A stretch of DNA of 64,000 bases from Lottia gigantea (Eukaryota > Mollusca > Gastropoda > Lottiidae): positions 2,152,858-2,216,857 of the forward strand of contig NW_008709379.1 of assembly GCF_000327385.1 (NCBI RefSeq), read 5' to 3'. A model generated the notes under the pieces. The model was not told the origin of the DNA. It ran no database searches and was given only the letters and a program-made list of their open reading frames with translations. A program made the translations under genes and the position numbers. Of the stretch, positions 1 to 12,850 are shown piece by piece; position 1 is the stretch's first letter, and the number at the start of each line of letters is the position of its first letter.

Positions 1-2009
1 TCTCATGATACGATTCGAATTACTGTGTAGGAATTCAGAAATCAATTAGAAGTTATCTAATACACGTTAAATTGTGAAAATTATATGATATAAGAGCAGA
101 AGGGACAATAAAACTCGAGAAAATATAATTAAATTAAATATCGGTTGTTTGCGTGAAATGACAAGGGGGATAACAATGTAGACAGATTTGACAACAATGG
201 GAATGAAAGGTAATAATGCCTCGCTAGACGGGGGTTTATTAAGTCGTTAGGATACAAGGATCACAATGCATGGTTGGTGTTCTAAACAAACATGATATGT
301 ATATCATAATGAAGTAAGCATGTTATTCATACATGTACAGAATAACCTTGAAAACCAACAATTAGACAGCGTTTTTGATACATATCAAGTAAAGTTGTAT
401 TTCAAATCTTTAAGCTTTAACGATAATAGTTAAAAAAAAAAATACATGTAACAAAAGTACACTGTAATGTAATGCTTATTTTTATGAAGATTTTTTCTTC
501 AAATTACTGACAATATGGTTAAACTGTTCGTGTTTATTTTTGGAATCTCACCCAATGTGCACAAATGTGGTATTCGACTATCCTAAAATCACGCGACCAA
601 GTGACAAACTGAACATAGAACCGTAAAACATGGCCACCATCAAACACCGTGATATGTTACAGATTGCAAGTGGAACATTCAGTATGGACTGTTTGCACAT
701 AGAACTTATCTAAAGAGGACCAGAAAAATAACACAATGCCAACACTTCCGGTTCCCGTTCAAACCGGAAGTAGTCCATCAATATATGTAACAAATCTTCA
801 ACAACATAGTGTTATCAAAAGCTATTTCATCAAACTTTACCTAACCAAATTGTCAGCAGTATAGTCTTAGTAAGATAAATGATATTTTAAATATTCATAT
901 GAATCTGTATTCTAGTTGAAAGGTAATGCATGAATCATAATAAATAAAACACCTTAAACAATAGGCTTGGATATCATTTCTAGATCATCAGTCATGGTCA
1001 TTGTAAGGAATAACGTCAGAAATTGTCAGAGAAGAATACTTGGCAATGATTGAACACCCTTTCCCTTTTCATCAACAATCTAGTTTATTTTACAATCGGT
1101 GCGAAATCGACATTGGGAGATGTTTCAAAAATTTGCTTTAGATTTTAAAGTTTCTAGATGAATGATCACGTTGCAAAATTAATTTTTACTTTTTTTTTAT
1201 TTTTGGGTACGTTGGTGTTCACGTGTTCAGAAAATAATGTCAAAAAGTATACGACATTCCAGACTAACATGTTAAGAATAAGATCACACAATCTCAGAAT
1301 TATGGAAATTCATGTAATCTGTCACATAACATAGCTTTCTCTCGTTTCTCGTTTTTTCCATATTGCTTTTATTTTTGTACAATAGCATTCTTAAAAGACT
1401 ATGTAATGTAAATTCTATTATGTTATGAAATCTAGTATCCCTTCACTTTGGCGGTGTTGCCGTGTTTTTATTTATATTATGGGATTCCGTATGTCTTCTA
1501 TGAAGATCTGTAACCTTACTTTTGCTTATTTAACGAAGTTCCGTATGTCGATGAATGCTGAAATGTAATCCTGTTTCTATTTTTTCTATGAAATTCTATA
1601 TTCTGCCGGTGTAGCGGTGTAGGGTTATTTGTTATTTCTATAAAATTCAGTATGTCTGTATCTATTATTATGACACAACCTGTTCAGATGGTAAACAGAT
1701 GGTGGCTCCCCCTGGTGGGAAGATAAATAAATTTCTAAGTAATATGTTTGTAGACCTGAAGTTGATGCCAGATGTAGGTTTGCACTCTTTGATTTCCAAA
1801 ACGCAATATTTGCAATATTTCAGGAACTTACATACGTCCGTGTTCGCCGACCTTTCGATGTGGTTTCGATAAGGGTTGGTTGGGGCATCAGAATGTTTTT
1901 ATAATGATGTATTTGAGGTTCGACTGTATCAGAACCATTTCCTTTTTTCTCTAATTCTCTTTGCAAATCCTAATTATGTAAATCTGCGATAGGGACGAAC
2001 CGAGCAGAT

Positions 2010-2675
2010 ACATTGAAAATGAAATGAAGTAAATCTAATACCGTTGCCATTCTTCTTCGTCTTCTTACTTTGAGGTGTAGAATAAATCTGATAAAATATC
2101 ATATTCCAACTTTTATTTCATGAGAAATTCACTTCAAGGGACGTAACTCGTAGTTTTTCATATACATGTATCTCTATAAATATATTTCAAATTACGTCTT
2201 TAGTGTTTTCATGTTTGTTCACTAAAAGGGACGAAACCCAATTATCTGGGATGCACGTGCTTGATATACTACTAACATAACACACGTGTATTACCTGCAC
2301 ATACCAGTTGTAATTGATTCTTGTGTCATTGATTCATTTTGAAATGAAATGCATTAAGTCTAATTACAGTGTCTGTCAAGCAAATATTCCTTCTTCTTTT
2401 AACTGTAAGATGTTGAATATTTCTATACAATTATCATATACCAAGATTAATTTCATGAGAAATTCACTTCAATTGATGCAACTCATAGTTTTTCATATAC
2501 ATATACTGTATATTCAAAATAAAATTACGTCAATATTTTTTGTCATGTTTGATGAAATCAATGCTAGGGACGCAACCCAATTGGTTTAACTTTGGATGCA
2601 CGTGCATGGTATTGATATCCACTACTCGACTATAACCTGCATATACCATAATATAATTGATACTTGTATCGTCGA
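2010..2675. repeat. Two tandem copies of a ~335-bp unit
   Basis: Two diverged copies lie head to tail. The block TTTCATGAGAAATTCACTTC occurs at 2116 and again at 2451, an offset of 335 bases. Further shared words keep the same order in both copies: CTCGTAGTTTTTCATATACA versus CTCATAGTTTTTCATATACA, AGGGACGAAACCCAATT versus AGGGACGCAACCCAATT, GGATGCACGTGC in both, and CCTGCACATACCA versus CCTGCATATACCA. The unit encodes nothing recognisable. It may be a local duplication or a fragment of a satellite or transposon. Confidence 0.7.
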
Positions 2676-5380
2676 TCGACTGAGAACAATTATGATAAAC
2701 TGCTACAAATATCTTGCCAAAATTTGAATTTCGTGTTTGTTTAAAATATAACTTTTTAGTTCTTGATATCTTTAATATATCGTTCCATTTCCCCTACGCC
2801 ATGTTTGAAATATCAATTAGACAATGAATGAAATGTTCCAGTCTCACCAGGCTATCTCAGAACATGTTATTATCACTGTCGGGTGTATGAATATCAGAGC
2901 TTACGTTACTTACATCAAGATGAAAGAAGACAACATTCCGCGATCAAGAAATAACACGACAGGTATTAATGAGTTCTGATAGCGAATACCGACTTTTTAT
3001 AAGAAATGTCAGAAAAGTGATACGTAGATGTCAGAAATGGTATAGATTGATAATATTGCCAACTCAACAAGATTATGATTTACGACGAGGAATTCTTGAC
3101 GTCAGGTTCATATTTTAACTGGAGGAATCAAAATGAATTGTCTTAATTTATGTAATTTATCATCTTCTCTGTTTCCTTTGGCTACAACACATAACTCTTT
3201 TCTGGAACTCATTGCTTTCAATAGTGCTAAAAATAAACTCTTTATTTTACATGGGTCAACATTTTGTCCATTACATCAAAGTGACAACGGCCTGTCATTC
3301 AACCAACAGTTCAGCTTCAATTAAGTTCAGACAATTATTGCTAATTGTGGAGGTAGACTAACTGAATTGACGGGGAGGGGGCGGTAACGGTAACAAAACA
3401 TGACGGCCTGAATCATGGTTAAGCGACGGGTAGAATTTAAAATGATTCAATACGGATGTGTCCGAACAGATCGAAGATAAAGCTTCCTCAAAGGGGTATA
3501 GTTGGCTAGAAGATAATAGTGGAAATTCCTTTCAATCTCAAGCATCGTTCAAGAATCGGTTCTTTGTGTAACATTCTCGCTTCAATTTAAACCACTAGTT
3601 ATTTTTTGTGGAAGGTTCTTTCTTTCTTTGGCTATTGAAATTATTCTCCAGATTTCCATTCCCTGTAAAAAGAATGGTGTGTTTACTCGCCGTTTAATAA
3701 CGGATACCAGTGAATTGAAAGTTTTTGTGTAAAACTACAGAGTTAATATCAGAAATGGGGTGATTATGAAACTCTTGCAGACGACAATAACTAAATATTT
3801 CCCGCCAAGCCTGACTGATGTCTTCTGAATAAACAAGGGCAGATAATTACTCACGAGACGTAATTCTTTCCCCATTGTTCATTACTCGATGATTGGTTCG
3901 TTTGAACAAGAAAATCAAAATGGAAACTGTTAAGGAGAGTTTGCGTAAAGAAAATTAAGTGAAAAATCATCAATATAATTAATGAATCATACGAGAGACC
4001 ATTAAGGCTCGTCCATTTCATGTCCACGTCTGTAAACAAAGCGAGAAGCAGACGATTAAAGCATGTTATTCAGTGGTGGCGCTACGGGATCACGACGGGT
4101 CGTCTGTATCATTTTTCATCAACGGATTTGGAAGCATTCGTTCATTTATCAAGTTAAACTTCATCCTGTCAAAATAAGGACCTGCAACCCAATCCCCCAA
4201 AGTTTCAATTAATTTCAACAATTGATGTAATCAAATTTGATTCGTTGATTAAAATAAAGGTCAAAACAATACTATAGGGTCAAATCTGGAAAAAGCCAAA
4301 TTTTGACAGAATTTCACAAATGAATCTGAAATTATGGGCGATGGTGTGATTAGGTTTATGCAACTCATTCAATATTATAAAATAAATTTGAATTGTTTCA
4401 TGAAGGATCTTGTGTAATGATATTGTGCCCGAACTTGTTTGAATATTATTATAAGCGGCTGTCTAGTAGAGGCCCTGTGCATTTGTTGGTGCTCGTTAAA
4501 AATCGACCGAAATTCAGAAATTGAAATGCTATGGCTGCTGTCCTGAAAAAATGTTCCTCACTGTGTATTGCCCAATCAGGTGCAAAAGAATCATTTGTTT
4601 CTCGGAATTCAACAATACACCATTCTGATCAATTTTTAAAATGACGATACACAATACGGTAATGACTACTGATGCGAAGTTAAGTATAAAGCTGATTCCG
4701 AAATATTATGAAATTTTAGTCTTCTATATCAGCTTTTGCAAGAAGCAAATGTTAACTTGTTAATTCGTCATCACCATTTTGAAGGTCATTAAGGAGGAAG
4801 AACTGGAGGAACTACTTGTTTCTTGTAGATAAAAACTTGTTTGAAACAGAACAAAGTAAATATAAAGTTATAACCCACGCTCATAGACTATCAGAATCTT
4901 CTATCTGGGGGCTAAAACAGTTTATACACAAGTTTCAAGAGCAATTTGAAAATGGTCGGAATCAATAAACTGATAGAACTCCACAGAAGGAGAAATTATA
5001 TGGTTCCTGAAACTATTCCAAGATCTCAATAGCAATAAATGTCTTGCATGAATGTCGAAATTTCAATGAAGGTTTGACTCAAGGCGCATTTCTTTGTCCC
5101 TTATCGTTCCTCTTGCCTTTTAATTATATTTACCGTTCATTATGGAACCAGTGTGATAAGTCTGTCAACACCTCGCAGACATTTCCATTCATTCCTGTAA
5201 TTATTTGATGTAAACATTCTGCTACGATTCCTGCCAGAAATTTCTTAGAATGAGATCATCTCTGCTTTGGGCACAAACATTTTGAAATTATACCTCTCAA
5301 GTTTTTGAATAAGTTTTAATTACTCATGTTTGAAGACGTTTTGTACCAGATCGATAGAAAGTGAAAGTAAAGATATATAA

Positions 5381-5570
5381 TCAGTGGCGGCACCAGGCTC
5401 TCGGAACTCGGGGTACAAATAGGGGTAAGACTTATTAAATAGGGGGGCGGGAGCAACTGTCGGGGTTGAGATTCCAATAGCTTTATGGAAGGTCTGAGGG
5501 GCTCGATCCCTCACCCCCAGAAAAAAAATTAAATGTGAAACAGGGGTGTATTTTGACACATATTTTAGGG
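5381..5570. repeat. G-rich dispersed repeat (GTGGCGGCACCAGG type)
   Basis: The stretch opens with TCAGTGGCGGCACCAGG and continues as G-rich sequence with several runs of four or more G. A shorter relative, TCAGTGGCAGAACCAGG followed by a poly-G stretch, lies in intron 3 of TPRG1L near 21646. The shared opening followed by G runs suggests a dispersed element, possibly a SINE or MITE fragment. A short reading frame on the minus strand is probably accidental. Confidence 0.4.
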
Positions 5571-5934
5571 CAAACAAAATCTTTCAATTAGGGGACGGAT
5601 GTTTTGTTGCTTGATCCAACTTTCAAGAGCCAAATTATCTAGCAAATAGCGCATATTGCTTGTCATATAACATAAAAAAGATAACAGTAACTTATGATGT
5701 AAGGTTATATGACTCGCTCTACTGGAATCAGCCTTGTATATATAGAAGTAAATTCAGTGGTATTTGCCAAGTGTTGTTTTAAAACGCAAATAGAGCTGCC
5801 GATTACATGCATATTATTACGTGAACCCGGTCTTAGTTTTGATGGAAACGGATAATATTTTCCTTGCTGATCAATAAGATAATAAATTACACTAATATTG
5901 GAGATTTATCATAAATGTTGGTATATTTACATAA

Positions 5935-6010
5935 ATATCGAGGATTCGAACCCTTGACCTTCTCTATCTCATCAATTGGTCTATTAGACATTGATCTATC
6001 ATTCTGTTTA
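5935..6010 (-). other. tRNA-like B-box fragment
   Basis: On the minus strand the words GGGTTCGAATCC match the internal B box of RNA polymerase III genes. I could not fold a complete cloverleaf or find a convincing A box at the right spacing. A decayed SINE head or tRNA pseudogene fits better than a working tRNA gene. Confidence 0.3.
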
Positions 6011-6206
6011 AACATTGCTAGGTTTATATATTTACTAGCTAATTACACGCCATAAATATTCCTTACCGTCCGCTGTATTTCTGTAATTAATATATACTTC
6101 TTCATATTCTCTGGAAAGATTAGAGTTGAGCTTTGGTCGTCTTGTCATATAGTAGGATCTGTTGCAATGAGGTAAAAACAAATCGGTAACTAGTAACTGC
6201 AATCAA

Positions 6207-6467
6207 CTAGAGTGGTGCAGATTCTCTCCTATAAGGCATACGACAGGCAATCTTTGAAACATGAGCACTGTTGGCAATTTGTGGTGACTGTGATTTTTCA
6301 GCTATGAATGTGCTCATTGATCCAACTGAAATTCCAATTGCATCCATTTTCTGCAAGTCGTCAGGTTGACTTGGGCTCCTTTTATGGGCTAAATTATTAC
6401 CCTGTACCCGTGTACCCGGAGTGAAAGAATGGCATCGATACATAGCACAGGCTCGTATATACTCCAT
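6207..6467 (-). other. Unassigned 86-codon frame, possible terminal exon
   Basis: An 86-codon open frame on the minus strand ends at a TAG. Its translation is hydrophilic, rich in Ser and Pro, with balanced codon use less AT-biased than its surroundings. A possible splice acceptor (pyrimidine-rich stretch then GGGTACAG) lies inside it, so it could be the last exon of a minus-strand gene. I do not recognise the protein and found no partner exon. It may equally be chance. Confidence 0.2.
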
Positions 6468-6964
6468 TAATTATTATACTCCTTCATAACCAAAACTAAC
6501 TAATTTTGTATCTGTGAACGGTTTTTGATGGATAGTGTTTTCGATCGTTGTTTGGATTGATTTTTTTCCGTGAAAAGAAACAATTTTAAAACCCATTTCA
6601 TGCTGAAAATATCAATTATTGTAATGTATTTACATTATTGACAACTTATATTTCTACAAGATCTTTAGTGCGGAGTAGTAACAGTCTATCGGAAGTGTCG
6701 TTTTCCCGCCATTTATCAGTTCTGGATATTTGCACTTCACAAAACATGTATTTTTCTCCTAGCAAAATCGATGTGTAATACCTCTTCTCGGAGAATAAAA
6801 TCATCCAAGAATATAAAACATATTCGATTGTGTCTCTTGTTTTGAGAAAAATATATGCTTTAGATTTTTTTGATTGCCAAATTCAAACATTAGAAAAGTA
6901 GTTTAAGCTTTAGTATCAGACAAATATGATGTCATTTTAATGTGCCATCGATATCCCATAATAT

Positions 6965-7376
6965 TTAAAGGGGATATAAAGAGGTTTTCTTCTTTTTTAT
7001 GTGAATCGAGGTCATTACGGCCATTACTCCCTCTTGGAGAGGGGTAATATAGGCCCAGCCTGTTCCCCAACCCTTTTCATAATGTATATATCTTGAATAT
7101 ATTTATGAATAAAATACTGTTTACAAAAAAAAAAATACGGCTTTTGTATTGGTCATATGTCTGTAATCCCACTTAGTATAAGGTCACTATTGCAAAAGCT
7201 GCTATAATATCTAACGGCCTTTGCAGATGTGAAAACTCTTATTTTCAGTGGGATTTAAAAAAAATTACAGACGTGTGACTGAAAACTGGAATAGTGCAAA
7301 TCAATGCTATCAGTGACCCATAATACATAGATACATCAGATATACACATAAAAATCCTAATAAACCTCCCTTTCAG
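6965..7376. mobile_element. Decayed copy of TTAA-ended palindromic element
   Basis: The left end TTAAAGGGGATATAAAGAGG and the right half (ACAGACGTGTGACTGAAAAC, then GTGCAAATCAATGCTATCAG and a terminal CCTCCCTTT) match the inverted arms of the family described at 12636 and 60586. The middle carries extra, unrelated sequence, so this copy is longer and probably interrupted. No coding capacity. Confidence 0.6.
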
Positions 7377-10300
7377 TTTATAACTAATATGAATATATGA
7401 AGGTTAGCTGCTTTCAACAATTACAATTTTCAAATATAAAATCATTAAAATCTTATTTTGGAGTCAATGGTTGCTGATGAACTCAAAGTCCTCATTTTGT
7501 TACACCCTGCGGCTATCTCTGCCGATTTCAATTCAATTTCTACACGGAAAAAAACTTACGAGACAAGTCTCAGATTGTTTAAATATTGACCGAAGGATTG
7601 CCGGCCTGGAATTTCAACATCTGGTCTTGTTTGATGAAGGAAGATTTCCTAAAAGCATAGAGAAAACAGGAGGATTTGTTCCGTTCGTAGTGCGGGGTTT
7701 TAGTAACTGACTATTGCTGTGTGGTGATTCAGACATGGATGACCATGGGGAGAATGCTATCGATTCCGGATGTGTACTATCGGAACTTGAGAAAGTTCTT
7801 TGGCACAATGACAAAAATGTCGTCAATCTATGTCAAATCAAGGTCAATACAGTCTGTACTCCAGAAATAGTTTTGGTTATACATAGGAACACAAAGACAT
7901 GGCATATCATAATCAAATATAATAATTCCAGTTGGAGAACCATGTCAATGGTCAAATTCTGGACAAACAACGAAATTGTATCATTATTATTCTTATCCAA
8001 GATGGCGATGTTATTTTGAACTGTTGGAACACGACCAAACAAACTTGGACACATCCCTCAAGACCAAAGGTCAAGTTTAGGAAATCAGAAAGCTACAAAT
8101 TAGCAAGATCTTCAAAGTAATGAATGATTCCATTCCATCCAAATTAATTGAATTCCCGCCATTTTAAAGGATAGGCAGACGACAAGGAATAAAGGCACGA
8201 GATGAATGTAAACAAAAGTGAAAAAGAAATTGTGTTGTGTGAAAGAATTTTGCCATCTGTTGATGCTTGTTTTAGACATTTTAATTTCTTCAAGTGGCAG
8301 AAATCGAGATTCCTGCAAACTTCAAGTTGTTGAATCAAGCCTTCGCCATGTTTGTAAGATCAATGTGAAGGAGCGAGCTGGGTAATTTAATTTCTCTTTC
8401 TAAAACACAGAAATCACTTGAAAACAATCAAAATGTTGGATTGGAATTAATATCCGTTTCACATCAACGTTTGGTCAACATTGTCGAACATGAACACTTA
8501 ATAGTTCCTTATTGAATTCAAATGTATATGTTACTGAATATATGAGTATACTTGAACTACGTCCTCGAGGCCACAATATGACAATGTATCAATTGTTACC
8601 CAAAAAAGGCATCCACTTGTTGCATGACATGTCATCCAATTTATTCTGATTATCGTAGAAGTTTCGATTGAAAATCAAAGACCAAAAAGGGACAAATTGA
8701 ATCAGGAAATATATTTACTTATCGTACTAGTAAGAGCATGGGAACGGGGTGTAGTTGCCGCTAAAGTGTTGTCGACTACGATTGTGCTGATTAAAACAGG
8801 TAACAAACGATCTACCTTGAAAGTTCTGCTTGCTGCTATAGATTCAGCCGAAGATTGCCAAATGAGCAGGTAATTGGCAGCATACACACTTTCATCGAAG
8901 GTTTAAATTTCCAATAGGTGAACATATCCAAAACCAATGTTAAAAGTACACGTGAACTTTGACCTATTTTAAAATTGTTGTTTTTGCACAGAAGTACAAA
9001 AGGATCAATACTCAATAGTCAAATAAACTTTATTTAACTTGACTCGTATTTAAATATGTCCTTGTCGAACAGTTCCATAACTCAACAAAAAATCGTGGCT
9101 CTTTTGAATAGGGTTGACTTTCTCAGTAGAGATGTTTTCTGTACTCTGGGTAAATTTGTGAAATTTTGGTTTATTTGGTAACGAATGTTTTTATTTATTT
9201 CGTGTGTTTGTTTCTAATTTCTATGAATACCATAGAAGTGTGAGTGTGTGTCTGAATTCCTGTTCTCACAGTATTTTCATGTACATTGGAATGTTTTGAA
9301 CAATATGTCAGAATTCAAAACGAATGAGAAATATGACTGGTACTTTGTTTTTCTCTGCAAGTCGAGAATGGTAATGTCAATCTACCTTTTTTCATTTATT
9401 TGAGATTTTTAGGTTTGTGATTTGACTCATTTCTGATCTACCTCATTTTATTTATTAGGCTGGTGAACCAAAGGGTTGGGTTTGGTCAGTTTTATCCTGG
9501 TGATTAATTTTCATTTTGAGATATAGATTCCTGTATTTTGAAAGAAAGAGGTCTTACAGATCCCCAAGATGAATCTCAAAGAAGCCATGGGTAAATTAAA
9601 ATATATCATGTTCGTGTAAAATGTTAATATCTTTTAAAGTATTGGTGCGCCATTTTGTTTTTGGCCAATCGTACCTTAGTCTCAGGAACGGGAATTTTTC
9701 TAGCTAACCTAATCAATTACAGGTCACCGTCTAAAAGTTTAGCCTTCAAATTCATGTGTGTCCAGAATTAAGTTAAAATCACGACTCGTCTTTTCTTGAG
9801 ACTGACATAAATCAAAAAGACATAAATTATAGAAATGTGAAATTTCCGAGTCTGTTGTAATTTTGAAGGAATTTTGCTATTTTCGTACATTTCCAGTACT
9901 TCGAACAATGGATGAAAAATTAACAATGGTCCAAAAATGGAAAATGTTCTGAAGAGCAACCTAACCAGAATCGGAATAAAAATATTCTTAGCAAATTACT
10001 ACTTAATATTTAATAGTTTTTATCAACATTGATACTCGTCCTAAAGGTTGAACGATACCAACATTAAATGTATTTTTACCAATCATTCTGGAGATATCTG
10101 ATTCCACTATAATTCCTGAATCATAGCTAGATATCGAATGACCATTGTCCGTGATAGAAACATTGAGAAAATCGACATGGTTGTTAGTTTAGACACATAC
10201 TAAGAAATGTCAATCCATTTAAACCAAAGTGTCGTATTTCTATGGATTAAGACGATGGCGTGACTCTTGATCAGTCATATGGTATACAACTTCCTAGTAC

Positions 10301-12635
10301 ATCCAGGGTATAAATCAATCAGTCTCTACCACCCTTCATTCTCTAACCCTGTGTCATGTTAATAATAAGTATTCTAAACCCCCTATATTGGCAGTTTTGT
10401 GCTTGTTTCCCAATTTATCTACAATATACAACGGAGTCGTACTACGGATTGCCGAATGCAAACCGATTACCCAAGGCTTCACATTGAACAACATGCCAAA
10501 CCACCCTATTTCAATTAACATTGTGTAATGACTAAAAGTGAAAATATTGAAACAAACTTCAATGATAAAAACTTAGAGTTAATAACACTCCAATCTAAAA
10601 GACGTTTCTTTCAATCCAAAGTTTCGACTATCTTTCTAAAGAAACAGAGTTTCCGTCCTTTTGTTTACGGACAAGAGTTTTTCTCTCTTATTTTTTCTCT
10701 CTTACATTGATTGGTGAAGAAATCGAGATTTAAACACGTGCAGGGATGAAAATATCTTAAATTTATCTGTTTGATGGTGAAGGATCTTCAATCTGTAAAC
10801 ATGAAGCGAATCAAAAATAATTCTTTTCCTTTCTTTGATTTGAAATCGATGTAAAAGGATGACTAAACAATGTCAAAAATTACATTGATATCAAAACGGA
10901 CAGATATTATTTTGATCCACGATTGAGACAAGTTTTGGAAGATAAATTGAAAAATAAGTCGCATCAAATATCTTCAAATAGCTTACAGATGTAGGAATAT
11001 AACCAATAAACTAAAACAATCATATAAAGATGTATAGGCATTTATTTACCCAAATCAAGAATTATTATATCAACTCTTGAAAATTTAGTAATATTAGATA
11101 TGATGGAAGGCCTCCATCGCTATGTCAAGGTGACGTCTGCACTAATCAATACAACCAGCATATTGAATAAAGGAAAGGGGAGATCACTCTAGGTCAAGAA
11201 GAAGATACGTTGATCCCCCCAAGCCTGATCGTGCAAAATTCAATAAACTCGACAAACATTGATATAATTTAGGATATTAAGCGTCAATTAACGCCACCTG
11301 GGACGCATCTTTAATGCCAAATATGGAGATTCTCAACTGTGTAAAAATTCACATGGTTCGTCACAAGATGATCCCGCAGATTCCATTTCGCTTCCGCAAT
11401 AAGATGGCGACGGCTATTGTACGTGACTCTTGATAATCATGTACGACTTACGATTACCTGGTCAAGGCCTCTTCACAAAACTGCTGTTTCAGAGGAGCTG
11501 AGATAGGCCTACCCATTGTTGTAGTTGCAATTCTTCTATGGAGTAGGCTACATGCCATCACATGTTCAGCGAGGTGATAGGAAACACACGAAAGTATAGC
11601 TAGGAGAGAGAGGTCTTTTTTTGACGAACACTTCTATTGTCAGAAACGTCCTTAACAAACCTCTTGAGAGAAACGTTTCCCGTACCCAGGTTAGTTTCCA
11701 TTTTCGTCGTAAAATAACTCAGTTACTTGAATGGGTTTTAAAAAATATTTTCTTAAGTGATTTAAAGAAATACATCTCCACATAAAACTTTTAGAATTGA
11801 ATTGATTTGCAAAATATCTAAAATCCTTGCATTAAAGCTTCTATAGAATGTAGCCTACTTTTGGAGTCAATAACGTAATCCTCTTTGTAAACTATTCTTG
11901 AAAATAGCGAACACTTCTGGCGAGAAGTCTTTGACGACTTTAAGATGCTTGGAGAAAGAATCAAAAAGAGTAAATAAACGATATTTTAAGACTCCAATTT
12001 AATCTGATAAAAAACAAATCTGGAATTGAAATCGGTCTGAAGCTAGAAACAATGGCTATTTGATGATGTCAAGGGAATTAAGTTCACATTAAAAGGCTCG
12101 AAAATATTCGTCAAACAATCGTACGTCTTCATCAGATTACGCCATTTTGTTTTTGATGCCATCTTTGTTGATATTTCAGATTGTAGGAGATTTTTCAGGA
12201 TTATCCATGTTTTCATGTAAATTGCCTGTTAATTACAAGGATTCGTCGTGTTCCTGAAGGGACAGATGGGAAGGAAATAAAATAAAGTTTTCCCAAAACA
12301 GAATAAAGCAACAAGAATGCGAAATACCGGAAGTTCAAAGAATGATTCACACCTCCCATTTCTGAAATTGTGTTTTATTGTGATTTTTGGTTCTCAATCT
12401 TTCAGACTCCTCGCGCTCTCAACATTTAAACGATATCTTCTCTGCCTCTAGTCAAACAGAATACCCCTGTAACATACAGTCAGTACAGAAAGCATGTCAC
12501 CAATGGTAACAATTCCAAGCTAAGTGGAAGTGACAATAATCTAAATTGATGCATTGTAGGACAGCCGGACGTCCAATCTAAAATGTCTTATTGTCAGCTG
12601 AAACTAAATATTTAGACAACTGTTAACTGTTCTTT

Positions 12636-12850
12636 TTAAAGGCAAGGCTTTCTAAATTTTGTATTTGTATCGGGGACACTGATAACAATTTTCAATCAGA
12701 CGTGGTTTTGGCAATTCTAATAAAACTAAGTGTGAAATTACAGGAACCACAGACGTCTGGTTGAAAATTGGAATCGTGCAAATTGATACTATATATCAGT
12801 GTCCCCTATACGCATGAAAATTTAGAAAAACCTTTTTACAATCCCTTTAA
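12636..12850. mobile_element. TTAA-ended palindromic MITE, near complete
   Basis: A 215-bp element begins TTAAAGGCAAGG and ends TACAATCCCTTTAA. The two halves are inverted copies of each other: GGGGACACTGATA and CAATCAGACGT on the left answer ACGTCTGGTTGAAAATTGG and TATCAGTGTCCCC on the right. It has no reading frame. Long terminal inverted repeats, small size and many copies in this window mark it as a non-autonomous DNA transposon. TTAA at both edges suggests a piggyBac-like target preference, but the superfamily is not proven. Confidence 0.75.

Noticed and set aside
7471-8019. Two plus-strand frames separated by one stop, with an overlapping minus-strand frame
   Set aside because: Both strands are open, neither product resembles a known protein, and no splice structure supports a gene.
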